Source: Campylobacter sp. | Lineage (GTDB): Bacteria > Campylobacterota > Campylobacteria > Campylobacterales > Campylobacteraceae | Assembly: GCF_030528245.1 (NCBI RefSeq) | Contig: NZ_JAUMZG010000004.1 | Location: forward strand, 1 to 60,296 | Direction of reading: 5' to 3' | Length of the DNA: 60,296 bases | Shown here: positions 8,740-18,084 of the stretch, one piece after another | Numbering within the stretch: the first letter of the stretch is position 1 | Layout of the letters: each line of letters starts with the position of its first letter | Notes under the pieces: model-generated | The model's database searches: none | Told to the model about the DNA's origin: nothing | What the model saw: only the letters and a program-made list of their open reading frames with translations | Translations under genes and position numbers: made by a program

Positions 8740-9651
8740 ATGTCTAAAATCGCTATCATCGGTGCTGGCAAGTGGGGCAGTGCGCTGCATAGGGCTTTGA
8801 GCGTGAAAAATGCTTGTTTCATCAGCTCTCCTACGACGAGAGAGAGGGAAAATTTCATCGCTATGGATGAGGCCTTGGGGTGCGATCGTTTGATTTTTGC
8901 GCTCAGCTCGCAGGGGCTTAGGGAGTGGCTGGGGCTTCATTTTAAGCCCTCTTCGCAAAAAATTCTCATCGCCTCAAAGGGCATTGATAGCGCCACTTGT
9001 CAATTTTTGGATGAAATTTTTTCAGCCTTCGTAGAGCCTTCGCACTTTTGCGTTTTGAGCGGCCCCTCCTTTGCCAGTGAGGTGGAGCAGGGTCTGCCAA
9101 CGGCCCTTGTGATAAGTGGTTCTAATGCCGCACTTTGCGAGGAATTTGCCGACTTTTTCCCCGATTTCATCAAGGTTTATACCGATGATGATGTGCGAGG
9201 CGCTGAAATTTGCGGCGCGTATAAGAATGTCCTAGCCATTGCGAGCGGTGTGAGCGATGGCCTAAATTTAGGCAACAACGCCCGCGCTAGCCTCATCGCT
9301 AGGGGGCTGGTGGAGATGCAGCGTTTTGGGTCCTTTTTCGGGGCGAAGGAGGAGACCTTTTGGGGACTTAGTGGGGCGGGGGATTTGTTTTTGACCGCTT
9401 CGAGTAAGCTTTCTAGGAATTATCGCGTGGGATTGATGCTGGCGCAAAATCAAAGGCTTGAAGATATCTTAAGCGCGCTTGGCGAGGTGGCCGAGGGCGT
9501 GAAAACGGCCTTTGCCATCGATAAAATGGCTCAAGAGAGGGGGATTTATACGCCCATTGTGAGCGAGGTGGTGAGGATTTTGCAGGGCACCAATCCCAAA
9601 ACCGCGGTGCAAAATTTACTCAAACAAGCCAGTTTCAAGGATGCAAGATGA
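8740..9651 (+). CDS. gpsA: Glycerol-3-phosphate dehydrogenase [NAD(P)+]
   Basis: GpsA makes sn-glycerol 3-phosphate for phospholipids from dihydroxyacetone phosphate. The 303-residue protein starts with the Rossmann motif IGAGKWGSAL and contains SGPSFA and the catalytic-region Lys in YKNVLAIASG. It begins 23 bases after thiC and overlaps the following dihydroorotase-like gene by 4 bases. In C. jejuni the same two genes are also adjacent, as I recall. Confidence 0.95.
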   Translation: MSKIAIIGAGKWGSALHRALSVKNACFISSPTTRERENFIAMDEALGCDRLIFALSSQGLREWLGLHFKPSSQKILIASKGIDSATCQFLDEIFSAFVEPSHFCVLSGPSFASEVEQGLPTALVISGSNAALCEEFADFFPDFIKVYTDDDVRGAEICGAYKNVLAIASGVSDGLNLGNNARASLIARGLVEMQRFGSFFGAKEETFWGLSGAGDLFLTASSKLSRNYRVGLMLAQNQRLEDILSALGEVAEGVKTAFAIDKMAQERGIYTPIVSEVVRILQGTNPKTAVQNLLKQASFKDAR

Positions 9652-10811
9652 TCATTAAAAATGCGAAAATTTACGGCGAGGAGCTTTTAGATCTGCGTAT
9701 TGAGGGCGGGAAAATTGTGGAGATGGGCGAGAATTTGCGCGGCGAGGGCGTGCTGGATGTGGAGGGGCTCACGCTTTTGCCCTCCTTTGTGGATTTGTGC
9801 GTGAATTTGAAAAACGACAAATTCAGCCTTTCCCATTTGGATCTTTTGGAAAAAGAGTGCCTAAAAGGCGGGATTGGCGCCATACTTTTGCGCGATAAAA
9901 TGCGTTTTGACGAGGAGGCTTTCGCCCTCTTTTTGCAAAACTGCGCCCAAAAAAAACTGCGCATATTCTCCAGCATCAAGGTAGATTCCAAACCGCGAAA
10001 CATAGCGACCCTGATGCGTGAGGGCGCTGTGGCTCTAGAGCTTGAGAGCGCTCAGGATGCCAACACGCTCAAAATGGCGATGCATTATGCCCTGATGAAA
10101 AAGGCCCCCATTTTTGTGCGCTGCTATGATGAGGGCTTTGATGATGGGGGCGTGATGAACGACTGCGCCCTATCCTTTGAGCTGGGGCTCGGTGGGATGA
10201 GCGGGGTGGCTGAGAGCAGTGAGGTGGCGAAGATGAAGGAAGTGGCGGAATTTTACAAGGGCGCGGTGGTTTATGATGGCATCAGTCTTGAAAAGTCCCT
10301 ATCCTTGCTGGATGGTGAGAGCGTTTTGGTGGGAATTCATCATTTAATCAAGGACGAAAGCGCTTGTGCGGGCTTTAATACCAGCGCGAAACTCATGCCC
10401 CCGCTCCGCTCCAGTGGGGATAGAAATTTTCTGCAAGAGGCCTTAAAGCGAGGGAAAATTCGCTTCCTTTCTGCCATGCATAGCCCTAAATCTGTGGCCT
10501 TAAAGGATTTGGCCTTTGATGAGGCGGCCTTTGGGATCCATAGCATTTGCGAGTATGTGAGCCTTTGCGCGACCTTTTTGGTGAGGAGCGGGCTGCTTTC
10601 TTGGCGAGAGCTTTGCGAGATAACGAGCTTTAATGGGGCGCATTTTTTGGGGCTGGACTCAGGCAGGATAGAGCTGGGGAGGGAGGCGAATTTGATAGTG
10701 CTGGATGAGGGTGCGAGGCTGAGGCCGTATCCATCCTGCCTTTACGCTGGGGATGAGCTTTTCGGCAAGCTGAAATTTCACATTTTGCGGGGAGAGTTGC
10801 TTAAGCTTTAG
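9648..10811 (+). CDS. Dihydroorotase-like protein, probably non-catalytic
   Basis: The 387-residue protein has the amidohydrolase fold pattern of class I dihydroorotases, but the catalytic residues are gone. The metal-binding HxH after LPSFVD reads DLCVNL, and the region that normally reads TDHAPH is SAMHSP, so the general-base Asp is replaced by Met. The family pattern around KxMPPLR and FGIHS is kept. Such inactive homologues (called PyrX or PyrC') can serve as structural partners of aspartate carbamoyltransferase. This one overlaps gpsA by 4 bases, and its 3' end overlaps the convergent transporter gene by 11. Confidence 0.88.
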   Translation: MIIKNAKIYGEELLDLRIEGGKIVEMGENLRGEGVLDVEGLTLLPSFVDLCVNLKNDKFSLSHLDLLEKECLKGGIGAILLRDKMRFDEEAFALFLQNCAQKKLRIFSSIKVDSKPRNIATLMREGAVALELESAQDANTLKMAMHYALMKKAPIFVRCYDEGFDDGGVMNDCALSFELGLGGMSGVAESSEVAKMKEVAEFYKGAVVYDGISLEKSLSLLDGESVLVGIHHLIKDESACAGFNTSAKLMPPLRSSGDRNFLQEALKRGKIRFLSAMHSPKSVALKDLAFDEAAFGIHSICEYVSLCATFLVRSGLLSWRELCEITSFNGAHFLGLDSGRIELGREANLIVLDEGARLRPYPSCLYAGDELFGKLKFHILRGELLKL

Positions 10812-12567
10812 GCCCCTCTTTGGAGAAGATGATTTCAACCGCCTCGATGATTTCTCCCGCGATTTTGGCGATGAAGGTGGTGTCGTTGAGTATGGAGATG
10901 CTCTCGGCGGTGTTGATTTTGCCCGCGACAAGGAGGCTTTCTATCTTTCCAAGCGTTTGATGATCCACCTCTTTTAAAATTTCCTTAGCCTTGGCGAAAT
11001 TTTTGATGATGAGGTAGGCCCTTTCATCATCCACCTTTCTCAGCTCCTCGACGCTTCTTAAAAGCTCGGCCATGTTGCTTCTTATGGTGTTGTATTCTAG
11101 GGCTAGGTTTGGGTTGTCGCAAAGAGAGTATTTTTTGATGTTTGCTTGGATGATTGTGAGATTTTTACTGGCCTCTGCGAGATTTTTTGCGGCGAGTTTG
11201 AGGGTGAAAATTCTATGGTGTTGCTCGGCCCCATCGCTTGGAATTTGAACCTTGGCCGAAAAATCCATAATGGCCTCGAATAAAATTTTGATTTTATTTT
11301 GATAAAGCAGGCCCAAATTCACTTCTTTTTTGAACCATTTTTTTGTTTGGATGAGCTCTTTGAAGGGGGTGCTTGAGCGGATGTCCTTGCGGCTAAAGCC
11401 CAGAGTGTGGGCGATGATGGCGCAGACATTGTCGTAGAGATGCTCGCTTTCTTTTTTGAGAGCCTCCAGGGCCGTGTCGGGGTAGGGGGTGAGGTTGGGA
11501 TCCAGATAGAGGGGTCTGTCTTTATTTTCTTTGGCGCTTTTTAAATTTTTGTTTAAAAAATTTGCGATCTGTCGCATCCCTAAGCCAAAAATGAGCACGG
11601 CGATGAGGTTGAAAAAGCTGTGGAAAATAGCGATTTTAAGCACGGCAGAACTGATGCCCAAAAGCTCTGCGATGAAATCGACGCAAAGGATGCAGTATGA
11701 AAAGCAGGGCAGGATGATGAGGGCGATGCCGAAATTAAAAATGCAGTTGGCTAGGGCGAGTTTTTTGCCCTCTATGCTGGTGCTAAGGGCCGCAAGGAGG
11801 GCGGTTACCACGCCCCCCACACTGGTGCCAAGCGTGGCGGCTAGGGCGTTTTCGTAAGAAATTTGTCCCACAGTGAGCGCGGCGATGATGAGGGCTATGG
11901 TGGCGTGGCTTGATTGTATGATGCCTGTGAGTAGGGCGCCTAGGGCGGTGAAAATCAAAATTCCCCGAAAGCCCTCAAAGTCAAACCGAGCCAAATCGAT
12001 GAGCTCCTTGACATGCTCAAAGCCGCCCTTGATGTAATCCACGCCTAAAAAGAAAAAGCCTATGCCGATGAAAATTTGCCCCAAAGCCTTATAAATCGTA
12101 TCCTTCATAAAAAAAAGCAAAACCCCGCTGATGAGCAGGGGTAGGGCGAGGACTGCGATTTTCATCCCGGAGATGAGGGCGATGAGCCAAGAGCCTGCGC
12201 TGTTGCCTAAATTCGCTCCAAAAAGTATGCCTATGCCCTGTGTGAGCGTGATGAGCCCTGCTGAGAGGAAGGATAGGGAGAGAACGCACACTAGGGAGGA
12301 GGACTGCATCACAACGGTGCTAAGGGTGCCAAAGAGTATGCTTTTTGCGGAGGTGTTGGTGAATTGTTTAAGGATGCTTTCCAGTAGGCCGCCGCTAAAA
12401 TTCTTAAAGCCGCTGCTGAGATTATTCATACCGATGAGCAAGATCGCAATGCCCGCTAGGATGTTTGCTACCTTATCGTAGGTGATGAGGGTATAGATAA
12501 AGAGCAAAACGAGGGCGAAAATCAAGGCCTTTTTGAGGCTTTTTAGCCTGATGATTTTTTTTTGCAA
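10801..12567 (-). CDS. Na+/phosphate cotransporter family protein with PhoU-like tail
   Basis: The 588-residue protein has an N-terminal membrane half with two copies of the Na/Pi cotransporter repeat, each with the QSS motif: VVMQSSSLV near residue 87 and GIIQSSHAT near residue 215. About eight hydrophobic segments span residues 10-345. The C-terminal 230 residues are soluble and helical like PhoU. It probably moves phosphate across the inner membrane with sodium, but the direction is not predictable. It lies downstream of glnA on the same strand. Confidence 0.85.
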   Translation of the reverse strand: MQKKIIRLKSLKKALIFALVLLFIYTLITYDKVANILAGIAILLIGMNNLSSGFKNFSGGLLESILKQFTNTSAKSILFGTLSTVVMQSSSLVCVLSLSFLSAGLITLTQGIGILFGANLGNSAGSWLIALISGMKIAVLALPLLISGVLLFFMKDTIYKALGQIFIGIGFFFLGVDYIKGGFEHVKELIDLARFDFEGFRGILIFTALGALLTGIIQSSHATIALIIAALTVGQISYENALAATLGTSVGGVVTALLAALSTSIEGKKLALANCIFNFGIALIILPCFSYCILCVDFIAELLGISSAVLKIAIFHSFFNLIAVLIFGLGMRQIANFLNKNLKSAKENKDRPLYLDPNLTPYPDTALEALKKESEHLYDNVCAIIAHTLGFSRKDIRSSTPFKELIQTKKWFKKEVNLGLLYQNKIKILFEAIMDFSAKVQIPSDGAEQHHRIFTLKLAAKNLAEASKNLTIIQANIKKYSLCDNPNLALEYNTIRSNMAELLRSVEELRKVDDERAYLIIKNFAKAKEILKEVDHQTLGKIESLLVAGKINTAESISILNDTTFIAKIAGEIIEAVEIIFSKEGPKA

Positions 12568-12608
12568 TTTTTATCCTTAAGCTGATTAAAGCATCCAAAG
12601 GGCGCCAA

Positions 12609-12629
12609 TGGGGGCAAATTTAGCCCCCA
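12609..12629 (-). terminator. G+C-rich hairpin after glnA
   Basis: TGGGGGC (12609-12615) and GCCCCCA (12623-12629) form a perfect stem around AAATTTA. It lies 19 bases beyond the glnA stop and before the transporter start. No T run follows, so it may terminate weakly or stabilise the glnA mRNA end. Confidence 0.55.
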
Positions 12630-12647
12630 CACGGAGAATCTAAGCCC

Positions 12648-14078
12648 CTAGCAAGAATAGCAGGTTTTGAATTCATAGGCTGTGGGTCTTGCCTCCACGG
12701 GCCAAACTTGGGTTTCAAATTTCAAATGCTGATAATCATCGATGAAGATGTCGCTCATCACGGGCTTTAAAAAGGCGTTGTGTCGTATCAAGGACTCCAG
12801 ACTGCCCCTGAGGGTGTGCGGTAGCTGCTCGATGCCCTTTTCACGCACTTCGTCGAGGGTTAGGTCGAATAAATTCTCATCCATAGGACCCACCGGGATG
12901 TGCTTATTTTTGATGCCATCAAGTCCCGCCATCAAAAGCGAAACAAAGGCCAGGTAAGGATTTGCCGTGCTATCGGGGAAGCGGATTTCTATGCGGGCGG
13001 AATTTTTCCCTATGCCGTGGGGGATGCGGCAGCTTGCACTGCGATTTTGGCACGAGTAGGTGAGGATGCAGGGCGCTTCAAAGCCCGGGACTATCCTCTT
13101 GTAAGAATTGGAGCTAGGATTGGTGAAGGCAGCGACCGAGCGGGCGTTTTTTAGCACTCCGCCGATGTAGTGGATGGCCGACTCACTCAGACCGCTATAG
13201 CCCTTCTCATCGTAAAATAAATTCACCCCCTCCTTCCACAAACTCATATGCACATGCATGCCGCTGCCGTTGTCGCCGTAGAGGGGCTTGGGCATGAAGG
13301 TGGCGGTTTTGCCGTTGAGGTGGGCGACCATTTTGACGATGTATTTGTAAATTTGCACATTATCAGCCGCCTCGACCAAAGTACCAAAATTCACGCCGAT
13401 TTCAGCCTGAGCTTGGGCGACTTCGTGGTGATGGACGAAGGTTTTGATGCCGACTTTTTCTAAGGTTTGCATCATCTCAGCGCGGATGTCGACCAAGGAA
13501 TCGATGGGAGAGACTGGGAAATAGCCGCCCTTGTTGCGGGGGCGGTGGCCTGTGTTGTAGCTGTCTGTAAATTCTCTATCGTCATTCCACTCGCCCTCTT
13601 CGGTGTCGACTTCGTATTTGGAGCAATGGGCACTATCTACGATTTTGACGCTATCAAAGATGAAAAATTCATTCTCAGGTCCAAAATAAGCGGTGTCGGC
13701 TATGCCGCTATCTTTGAGGTATTGCACCGCTTTTTTGGCTATGCTTCTTGGGCATTTTTCATACATTTGCCCCTTGTAAATGTCATAAACATCGCAAAAA
13801 ACGATGATGGTCTGCTCACTGGTGAAGGGGTCCAAAAAAGCACTTTCCACATCGGGCCTTAGGATCATGTCGGATTTGTTCGTAGGCTGCCAGCCCTTCA
13901 AAGAGCTGCCATCAAAGGGAATTCCAGCCTCGAGGAGCTCTTTGTTGATGGCGTGTAGATTGTAGGTGATGTGATGCCAAGCGCCTATCATATCGGTGAA
14001 GCGAAAGTCCACAAAGACGACTTCATGATTCTCACAAAAGTGGAAAAAATCATCCACTCCACTCACAAATTTACCCAT
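12648..14078 (-). CDS. glnA: Glutamine synthetase, type I
   Basis: GlnA assimilates ammonium by making glutamine from glutamate and ATP. The 476-residue protein has the expected motifs: FDGSS, the ATP-site GPENEFF, the central NGSGMHVH loop and NRSASCRIP. The residue adenylylated in enteric enzymes is a Tyr in a NLYDLP-type loop; here the loop reads [10 protein letters not shown], so that Tyr is Phe. Covalent control by adenylylation is thus unlikely. ATG 14078 is preceded by AAAGGAG. The gene is divergent from cheZ. Confidence 0.97.
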   Translation of the reverse strand: MGKFVSGVDDFFHFCENHEVVFVDFRFTDMIGAWHHITYNLHAINKELLEAGIPFDGSSLKGWQPTNKSDMILRPDVESAFLDPFTSEQTIIVFCDVYDIYKGQMYEKCPRSIAKKAVQYLKDSGIADTAYFGPENEFFIFDSVKIVDSAHCSKYEVDTEEGEWNDDREFTDSYNTGHRPRNKGGYFPVSPIDSLVDIRAEMMQTLEKVGIKTFVHHHEVAQAQAEIGVNFGTLVEAADNVQIYKYIVKMVAHLNGKTATFMPKPLYGDNGSGMHVHMSLWKEGVNLFYDEKGYSGLSESAIHYIGGVLKNARSVAAFTNPSSNSYKRIVPGFEAPCILTYSCQNRSASCRIPHGIGKNSARIEIRFPDSTANPYLAFVSLLMAGLDGIKNKHIPVGPMDENLFDLTLDEVREKGIEQLPHTLRGSLESLIRHNAFLKPVMSDIFIDDYQHLKFETQVWPVEARPTAYEFKTCYSC

Positions 14079-14234
14079 GGTTTCTCCTTTTGGAATCGAT
14101 TGTTTTCAAAATTCTAGTCAAAAATTTTTAATTTAAGCTTTAATTAATATATTTTTTTGGATTAATTTTAAATTTTTATGATGGAGTCTCGGGATCGTTG
14201 CGTAAAATTTATATTAAATTTTGATTATTTTGAT

Positions 14235-14240
14235 TATAAT
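14235..14240 (+). promoter_or_regulatory. -10 box of cheZ operon
   Basis: TGATTATAAT, an extended -10, lies about 45 bases before the cheZ start and an ATAAGGA ribosome site. It appears to drive the long plus-strand gene run starting with cheZ. Confidence 0.6.
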
Positions 14241-14284
14241 GTAAAGTTTTTACACCAGATATCGATGTGAGATAAGGATAAACG

Positions 14285-14977
14285 ATGACACAAGAAGAAC
14301 TTGATGCTTTGGTAAGCGGTAGCGTGGAGGAGCAAATTCAGGGCGGCGCTCAAGAGTCCGCCCCTCAAGCGAATGAAAGCGAAGAAGTGATGTTGGATAA
14401 TGTGAAAATAGACGACTATCAGCCCAAGCCTGGCGTGGTTTGGCCGCCACCGCCGCCTAACAAAGAGCACAAGGTCGTCCATCAGCTTGATGATGTTACG
14501 CGAGATAGCGAGGAAAAGGCCACTGAGATAATGGACAAGCTTGAAAGCATCAGTAATTTTTTCGCAGATTCTGAGTCCCTACTCAATGATTTGAATCAGG
14601 TCTTTGACAAAAATATCGACATTTTCAGCAAGCTCAACGATAAATTTCCCAATGTCGAGAGCTTTTCTGAGGCTTTAGATCTCAACCAAAACATCAAAAA
14701 CAAAACCAAAGAGATGTCTGAGAATTTGCAGAGCGGACAGGATGAGGTTATGATAGCCATGGATACGATGCAGTATCAGGATATCCATCGTCAAAAGATT
14801 GAGCGGGTTATCAATGTGATGAGGGCGCTCAATCGCTACATGAGCTCTCTATTTGCTGGGAAAATTGACGACAGCAAGCGCGTGAGTTCTGCCACGCATA
14901 TTGAGGGGGATAATACCGTTGATGTTGTGAGTAATGATGATATTGAAGCCCTGATTGCGAGCTTAGGGCAAAAATGA
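14285..14977 (+). CDS. cheZ: CheZ-like CheY-P phosphatase
   Basis: CheZ switches off the chemotaxis signal by dephosphorylating CheY. This 230-residue protein matches the divergent Campylobacterota form (Cj0700/HP0170 type). It has a long helical core (about 70-200) with the conserved stretch DTMQYQDIHRQKIERV, which includes the catalytic-region Gln, and a C-terminal tail DDIEALIASLG like the CheY-tethering peptide of enteric CheZ. The N-terminus MTQEELDALVSG resembles the CheY-binding peptide of FliM. A Pro-rich linker lies near residues 50-60. It overlaps the next gene by 4 bases. Confidence 0.88.
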   Translation: MTQEELDALVSGSVEEQIQGGAQESAPQANESEEVMLDNVKIDDYQPKPGVVWPPPPPNKEHKVVHQLDDVTRDSEEKATEIMDKLESISNFFADSESLLNDLNQVFDKNIDIFSKLNDKFPNVESFSEALDLNQNIKNKTKEMSENLQSGQDEVMIAMDTMQYQDIHRQKIERVINVMRALNRYMSSLFAGKIDDSKRVSSATHIEGDNTVDVVSNDDIEALIASLGQK

Positions 14978-16227
14978 CCATCCCCGAGCTTGTCGCTCCC
15001 GCAGGAAATTTTACCAAGCTTAAAATTGCTCTAGCCTACGGGGCGGATGCGGTTTATGCGGGGGTCAATGACTTCTCCCTGCGTTCAAGAACAGCGAGGG
15101 AATTTAACTACGAAAGCTTCGAGGAAGCCATCCGCTACACCCACGCCAGAAATAAAAAAATTTACGCCACCCTCAATGGCTTCCACCTGAGCGGACAGCT
15201 TGAGGGGCTCAAAAAGCACATCTTAAAACTCAAGGCCATGCAGCCTGATGCCTTCATCGTATCCAGCGTCGGCGCCATGTCCTTGGTGAGGGAGCTAGCT
15301 CCTGAAATTCCTCTACACATCTCAACACAGGCCAATGTTTTAAACTATTTGGACGCTAGGGTCTATAAAGAAATGGGAGCAAAGCGCGTCGTCATCGCCC
15401 GCGAGCTAGGACTCAGGGACGCGAGGATGCTGAAAGAAAACTGCGATATAGAGCTTGAGGCCTTCATCCACGGCTCGATGTGCTTTGCCTACTCAGGCCG
15501 CTGCCTCATCAGCTCCGTGCAAAGCGGCCGGATGAGCAATCGCGGATCTTGCGCGAACGACTGCCGCTTTTCCTACGAGCTTTATGCGAAAAATCCAGAA
15601 AATGGCGTTTTGTTTCGCCTAGAAGAGGATGAGAGCGGGACGCACATTTTCAATTCCAAAGACCTAAATTTATGCTCTCACATCCAAAAAATCATGCAAG
15701 AAAATTGCATCCATGCCTTCAAAATCGAAGGACGCACTAAAAGCGAGTATTATGTCGCCCTCACCGTGCGCACCTACAAAATGGCGATCAGAGACGCCCT
15801 AGCGGGTGAATTTGAGGCAGCTAGGTATGAAAAGGAGATCCGCACCCTAGCTAGTCGCGGCTTCACGGATGGGTATTTGATCGCGCGCCCCTTAGACAGG
15901 CAGGACACGCAAAATCACACCACGAGCCTAGAGCAGGGCTCGCATCGGGTGCAGGGTCTCATTGAGGATGGGGAATTTTTCAAGTGCAAGGGCAGGATTG
16001 TTTTGGGTGAAAGTTATGAAATTCTGGCGCCCTTGGATGCGAAATTGCAGCCTTGTGATAATGAAATCGGCAGGATTTACAAGGGAGAAGGGGGGTATTT
16101 TGTGGAATTTAAAAAATTGATTGCGAAAAATAATAAAGAGTTCAGCGAAATTCACAGCGGCAATGAAAACCCCATCAAAATGCCCGCTCGCACTTGTGAA
16201 TTTTGCTTTTTGAGGAAGGAGCTGTGA
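14974..16227 (+). CDS. Peptidase U32 family protein (TrhP/YegQ-like)
   Basis: The 417-residue protein starts PELVAPAGNF and has the U32 signature EAFIHGSMCFAYSGRCLIS followed by GSCANDCR, whose cysteines probably hold an iron-sulfur cluster. Characterised relatives (TrhP) make hydroxyuridine at tRNA position 34 using prephenate. Despite the family name, protease activity is doubtful. It overlaps cheZ by 4 bases, and its TGA overlaps the purE ATG by one base. It is more likely TrhP than the rRNA enzyme RlhA, judged by length and the Cys pattern. Confidence 0.87.
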   Translation: MTIPELVAPAGNFTKLKIALAYGADAVYAGVNDFSLRSRTAREFNYESFEEAIRYTHARNKKIYATLNGFHLSGQLEGLKKHILKLKAMQPDAFIVSSVGAMSLVRELAPEIPLHISTQANVLNYLDARVYKEMGAKRVVIARELGLRDARMLKENCDIELEAFIHGSMCFAYSGRCLISSVQSGRMSNRGSCANDCRFSYELYAKNPENGVLFRLEEDESGTHIFNSKDLNLCSHIQKIMQENCIHAFKIEGRTKSEYYVALTVRTYKMAIRDALAGEFEAARYEKEIRTLASRGFTDGYLIARPLDRQDTQNHTTSLEQGSHRVQGLIEDGEFFKCKGRIVLGESYEILAPLDAKLQPCDNEIGRIYKGEGGYFVEFKKLIAKNNKEFSEIHSGNENPIKMPARTCEFCFLRKEL

Positions 16228-16721
16228 TGCGATTTGTGGCGATTTTAATGGGAAGTAAGAGCGATTATGAGGCGATGTGTGAGGCGGAGAAAATCCTTGC
16301 TAAATTTGGCGTGAAGCACGAGCTTATCATTACTTCAGCCCACAGGAGTCCTCAAAGAACGAAGGACTACATCAAGGAGGCCGAGAAAAAGGGAGCGCAG
16401 GTCTTCATCGCTGCGGCGGGTATGGCGGCGCATCTAGCGGGCGCGGTGGCGGCCTACACGACCAAGCCCGTTTTGGGTGTGCCCATGAGCGGGAGCGCCT
16501 TGGGGAGTATGGATTCTTTATTTTCCACCGTGCAAATGCCCAGCGGGATCCCTGTGGGAACCTTAGCTATAGGCAAGGCAGGGGCCGTCAATGCGGCCTA
16601 TTTGGCCGTGCAAATTCTAGCGCTCAATGACGGGGGGCTTGAAGCGGCCTTGAAAGAGGATCGCAAAAGTAGGGAAGAGGGGCTTGTGGCCGATTCCAAA
16701 AGCGTGGAGGTGATACTATAA
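16227..16721 (+). CDS. purE: N5-carboxyaminoimidazole ribonucleotide mutase
   Basis: PurE moves the carboxyl group from N5-CAIR to CAIR in purine synthesis. Visible motifs are MGSKSD near the N-terminus, SAHRSP, and AAAGMAAHLAG with the catalytic-region His. I start at ATG 16227 (164 residues), which overlaps the preceding TGA and has AAGGAG upstream. The open frame eight codons further upstream is not part of the family. purK is not in this window. Confidence 0.95.
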   Translation: MRFVAILMGSKSDYEAMCEAEKILAKFGVKHELIITSAHRSPQRTKDYIKEAEKKGAQVFIAAAGMAAHLAGAVAAYTTKPVLGVPMSGSALGSMDSLFSTVQMPSGIPVGTLAIGKAGAVNAAYLAVQILALNDGGLEAALKEDRKSREEGLVADSKSVEVIL

Positions 16722-17224
16722 TGCAGACTTATTTGGAGCTGGATGAATTTTGCAAACTGGTGCATTTAAACGAGGATGTCGTCAAGGCGATGATGGCGAA
16801 GGGGGATTTGAATTTCAAGGACGAGGGTGGCAGGATTTACATCGAGGCTAATCAGGGCACTTTCAGCGTGGTGCCAAGCGGCACGAGAAGTAAAAATACC
16901 ATGGTCGATTCGATGACCCTAGCGGGGGAGAGCTTTGTGGAAAAAACCATAGGCACGATTTTAAATTTGCATGAGAAGGTTTTGGACGCCAAGGATGAGA
17001 CCCTGGAGGCTCTGAAAAATGAAAACAAATTCCTCAAAGATGCGCTTTATTCGATGCAGGAGCTTTACGATGCGGACAGGAAGACCATAGAAAGCCTCAA
17101 TATGGAACTCAAGCACGCCAGGGAGGATGCGGAATTTATGAAACGAAAATATAAATTGATGTGGAATAAAACCATCGAGGCCTTTGGAGAAAAGGGCGCC
17201 GCTAAAGATAAGGAAGAGCAATGA
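16721..17224 (+). CDS. DUF3972-like coiled-coil protein
   Basis: A 167-residue protein of a family I know only from Campylobacterota. The first 40 residues look like a small helix-turn-helix or MerR-like fold ([10 protein letters not shown] to IYIEA). The rest (about 75-155) is a long charged coiled coil with regular hydrophobic spacing. It overlaps purE by one base and glyQ by 4, a position shared with C. jejuni Cj0703. No function can be given. Confidence 0.8.
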   Translation: MQTYLELDEFCKLVHLNEDVVKAMMAKGDLNFKDEGGRIYIEANQGTFSVVPSGTRSKNTMVDSMTLAGESFVEKTIGTILNLHEKVLDAKDETLEALKNENKFLKDALYSMQELYDADRKTIESLNMELKHAREDAEFMKRKYKLMWNKTIEAFGEKGAAKDKEEQ

Positions 17225-18084
17225 CCTTCTCCAAAATGATACTCACCTTGCAGAATTTTTGGCAGGAGCAGGGCTGTGCCATCATGCAGCCCTATGACAT
17301 GCCAGCGGGGGCGGGGACCTTTCACCCTGCGACCTTTTTGAGGAGCCTTGGCAAAAAGCCTTGGGCGGCGGCCTATGTCGCGCCCTCGCGCCGCCCGACC
17401 GATGGGCGCTATGGGGAAAATCCCAACCGCTTGGGGGCCTATTATCAGTTTCAAGTCCTCATCAAGCCCAGCCCCGATAACATCCAAGAGCTTTATTTGA
17501 GAAGTCTTGAAAATTTGGGTTTTGACTTGAAAAAGCATGATGTGCGCTTCGTGGAGGACAACTGGGAAAGCCCGAGCCTTGGGGCCTGGGGGCTTGGCTG
17601 GGAGGTTTGGCTTGATGGCATGGAGGTGACGCAATTTACCTATTTCCAGCAGGTCGGGGGCATGGCTGTGGATTTGGTGAGTGCGGAGATCACTTACGGG
17701 CTTGAGAGGATGGCGATGTATCTGCAGAATGTGGATAGCGTTTATGACATTGTTTGGAGTGAATTTAAGGGGGAGCGGATTTTATACGCGCATGTGCACA
17801 AACAAAGCGAGTATGAGTATAGCCGATACCATTTTGAAGCAAGTAGCGTGGAGAGGCTGAATTTGCAGTTTCAAAACGCTTACGAGGAGTGCAAGAGCGT
17901 TTTGGAGCAGGGGCTTTCTCTACCTGCGTATGATTATTGTTTGCTGGCGGCACACACCTTCAATCTCCTCGATGCGAGGGGGGCGATTTCTGTGGCGAAG
18001 AGGCAGGATTTCATGCTAAAAATTCGCGAGCTTTCTAAAAACTGTGCCCAAATTTATAAGAAAAATCTCGATGAAACTGAGTGA
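17221..18084 (+). CDS. glyQ: Glycine--tRNA ligase alpha subunit
   Basis: GlyQ is the class II catalytic subunit of the tetrameric glycyl-tRNA synthetase. The 287-residue protein has [10 protein letters not shown], the motif 2 region [19 protein letters not shown] and [17 protein letters not shown]. GlyS, the beta subunit, is not adjacent and must lie elsewhere, as in other Campylobacter. It overlaps the previous gene by 4 bases and the Nif3 gene by 14. Confidence 0.97.
   Translation: MTFSKMILTLQNFWQEQGCAIMQPYDMPAGAGTFHPATFLRSLGKKPWAAAYVAPSRRPTDGRYGENPNRLGAYYQFQVLIKPSPDNIQELYLRSLENLGFDLKKHDVRFVEDNWESPSLGAWGLGWEVWLDGMEVTQFTYFQQVGGMAVDLVSAEITYGLERMAMYLQNVDSVYDIVWSEFKGERILYAHVHKQSEYEYSRYHFEASSVERLNLQFQNAYEECKSVLEQGLSLPAYDYCLLAAHTFNLLDARGAISVAKRQDFMLKIRELSKNCAQIYKKNLDETE

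Noticed and set aside
17065-17634. A 189-codon minus-strand frame
   Set aside because: It lies across glyQ and the DUF3972-like gene, which are both well supported; it has no domain and no neighbours on its strand.
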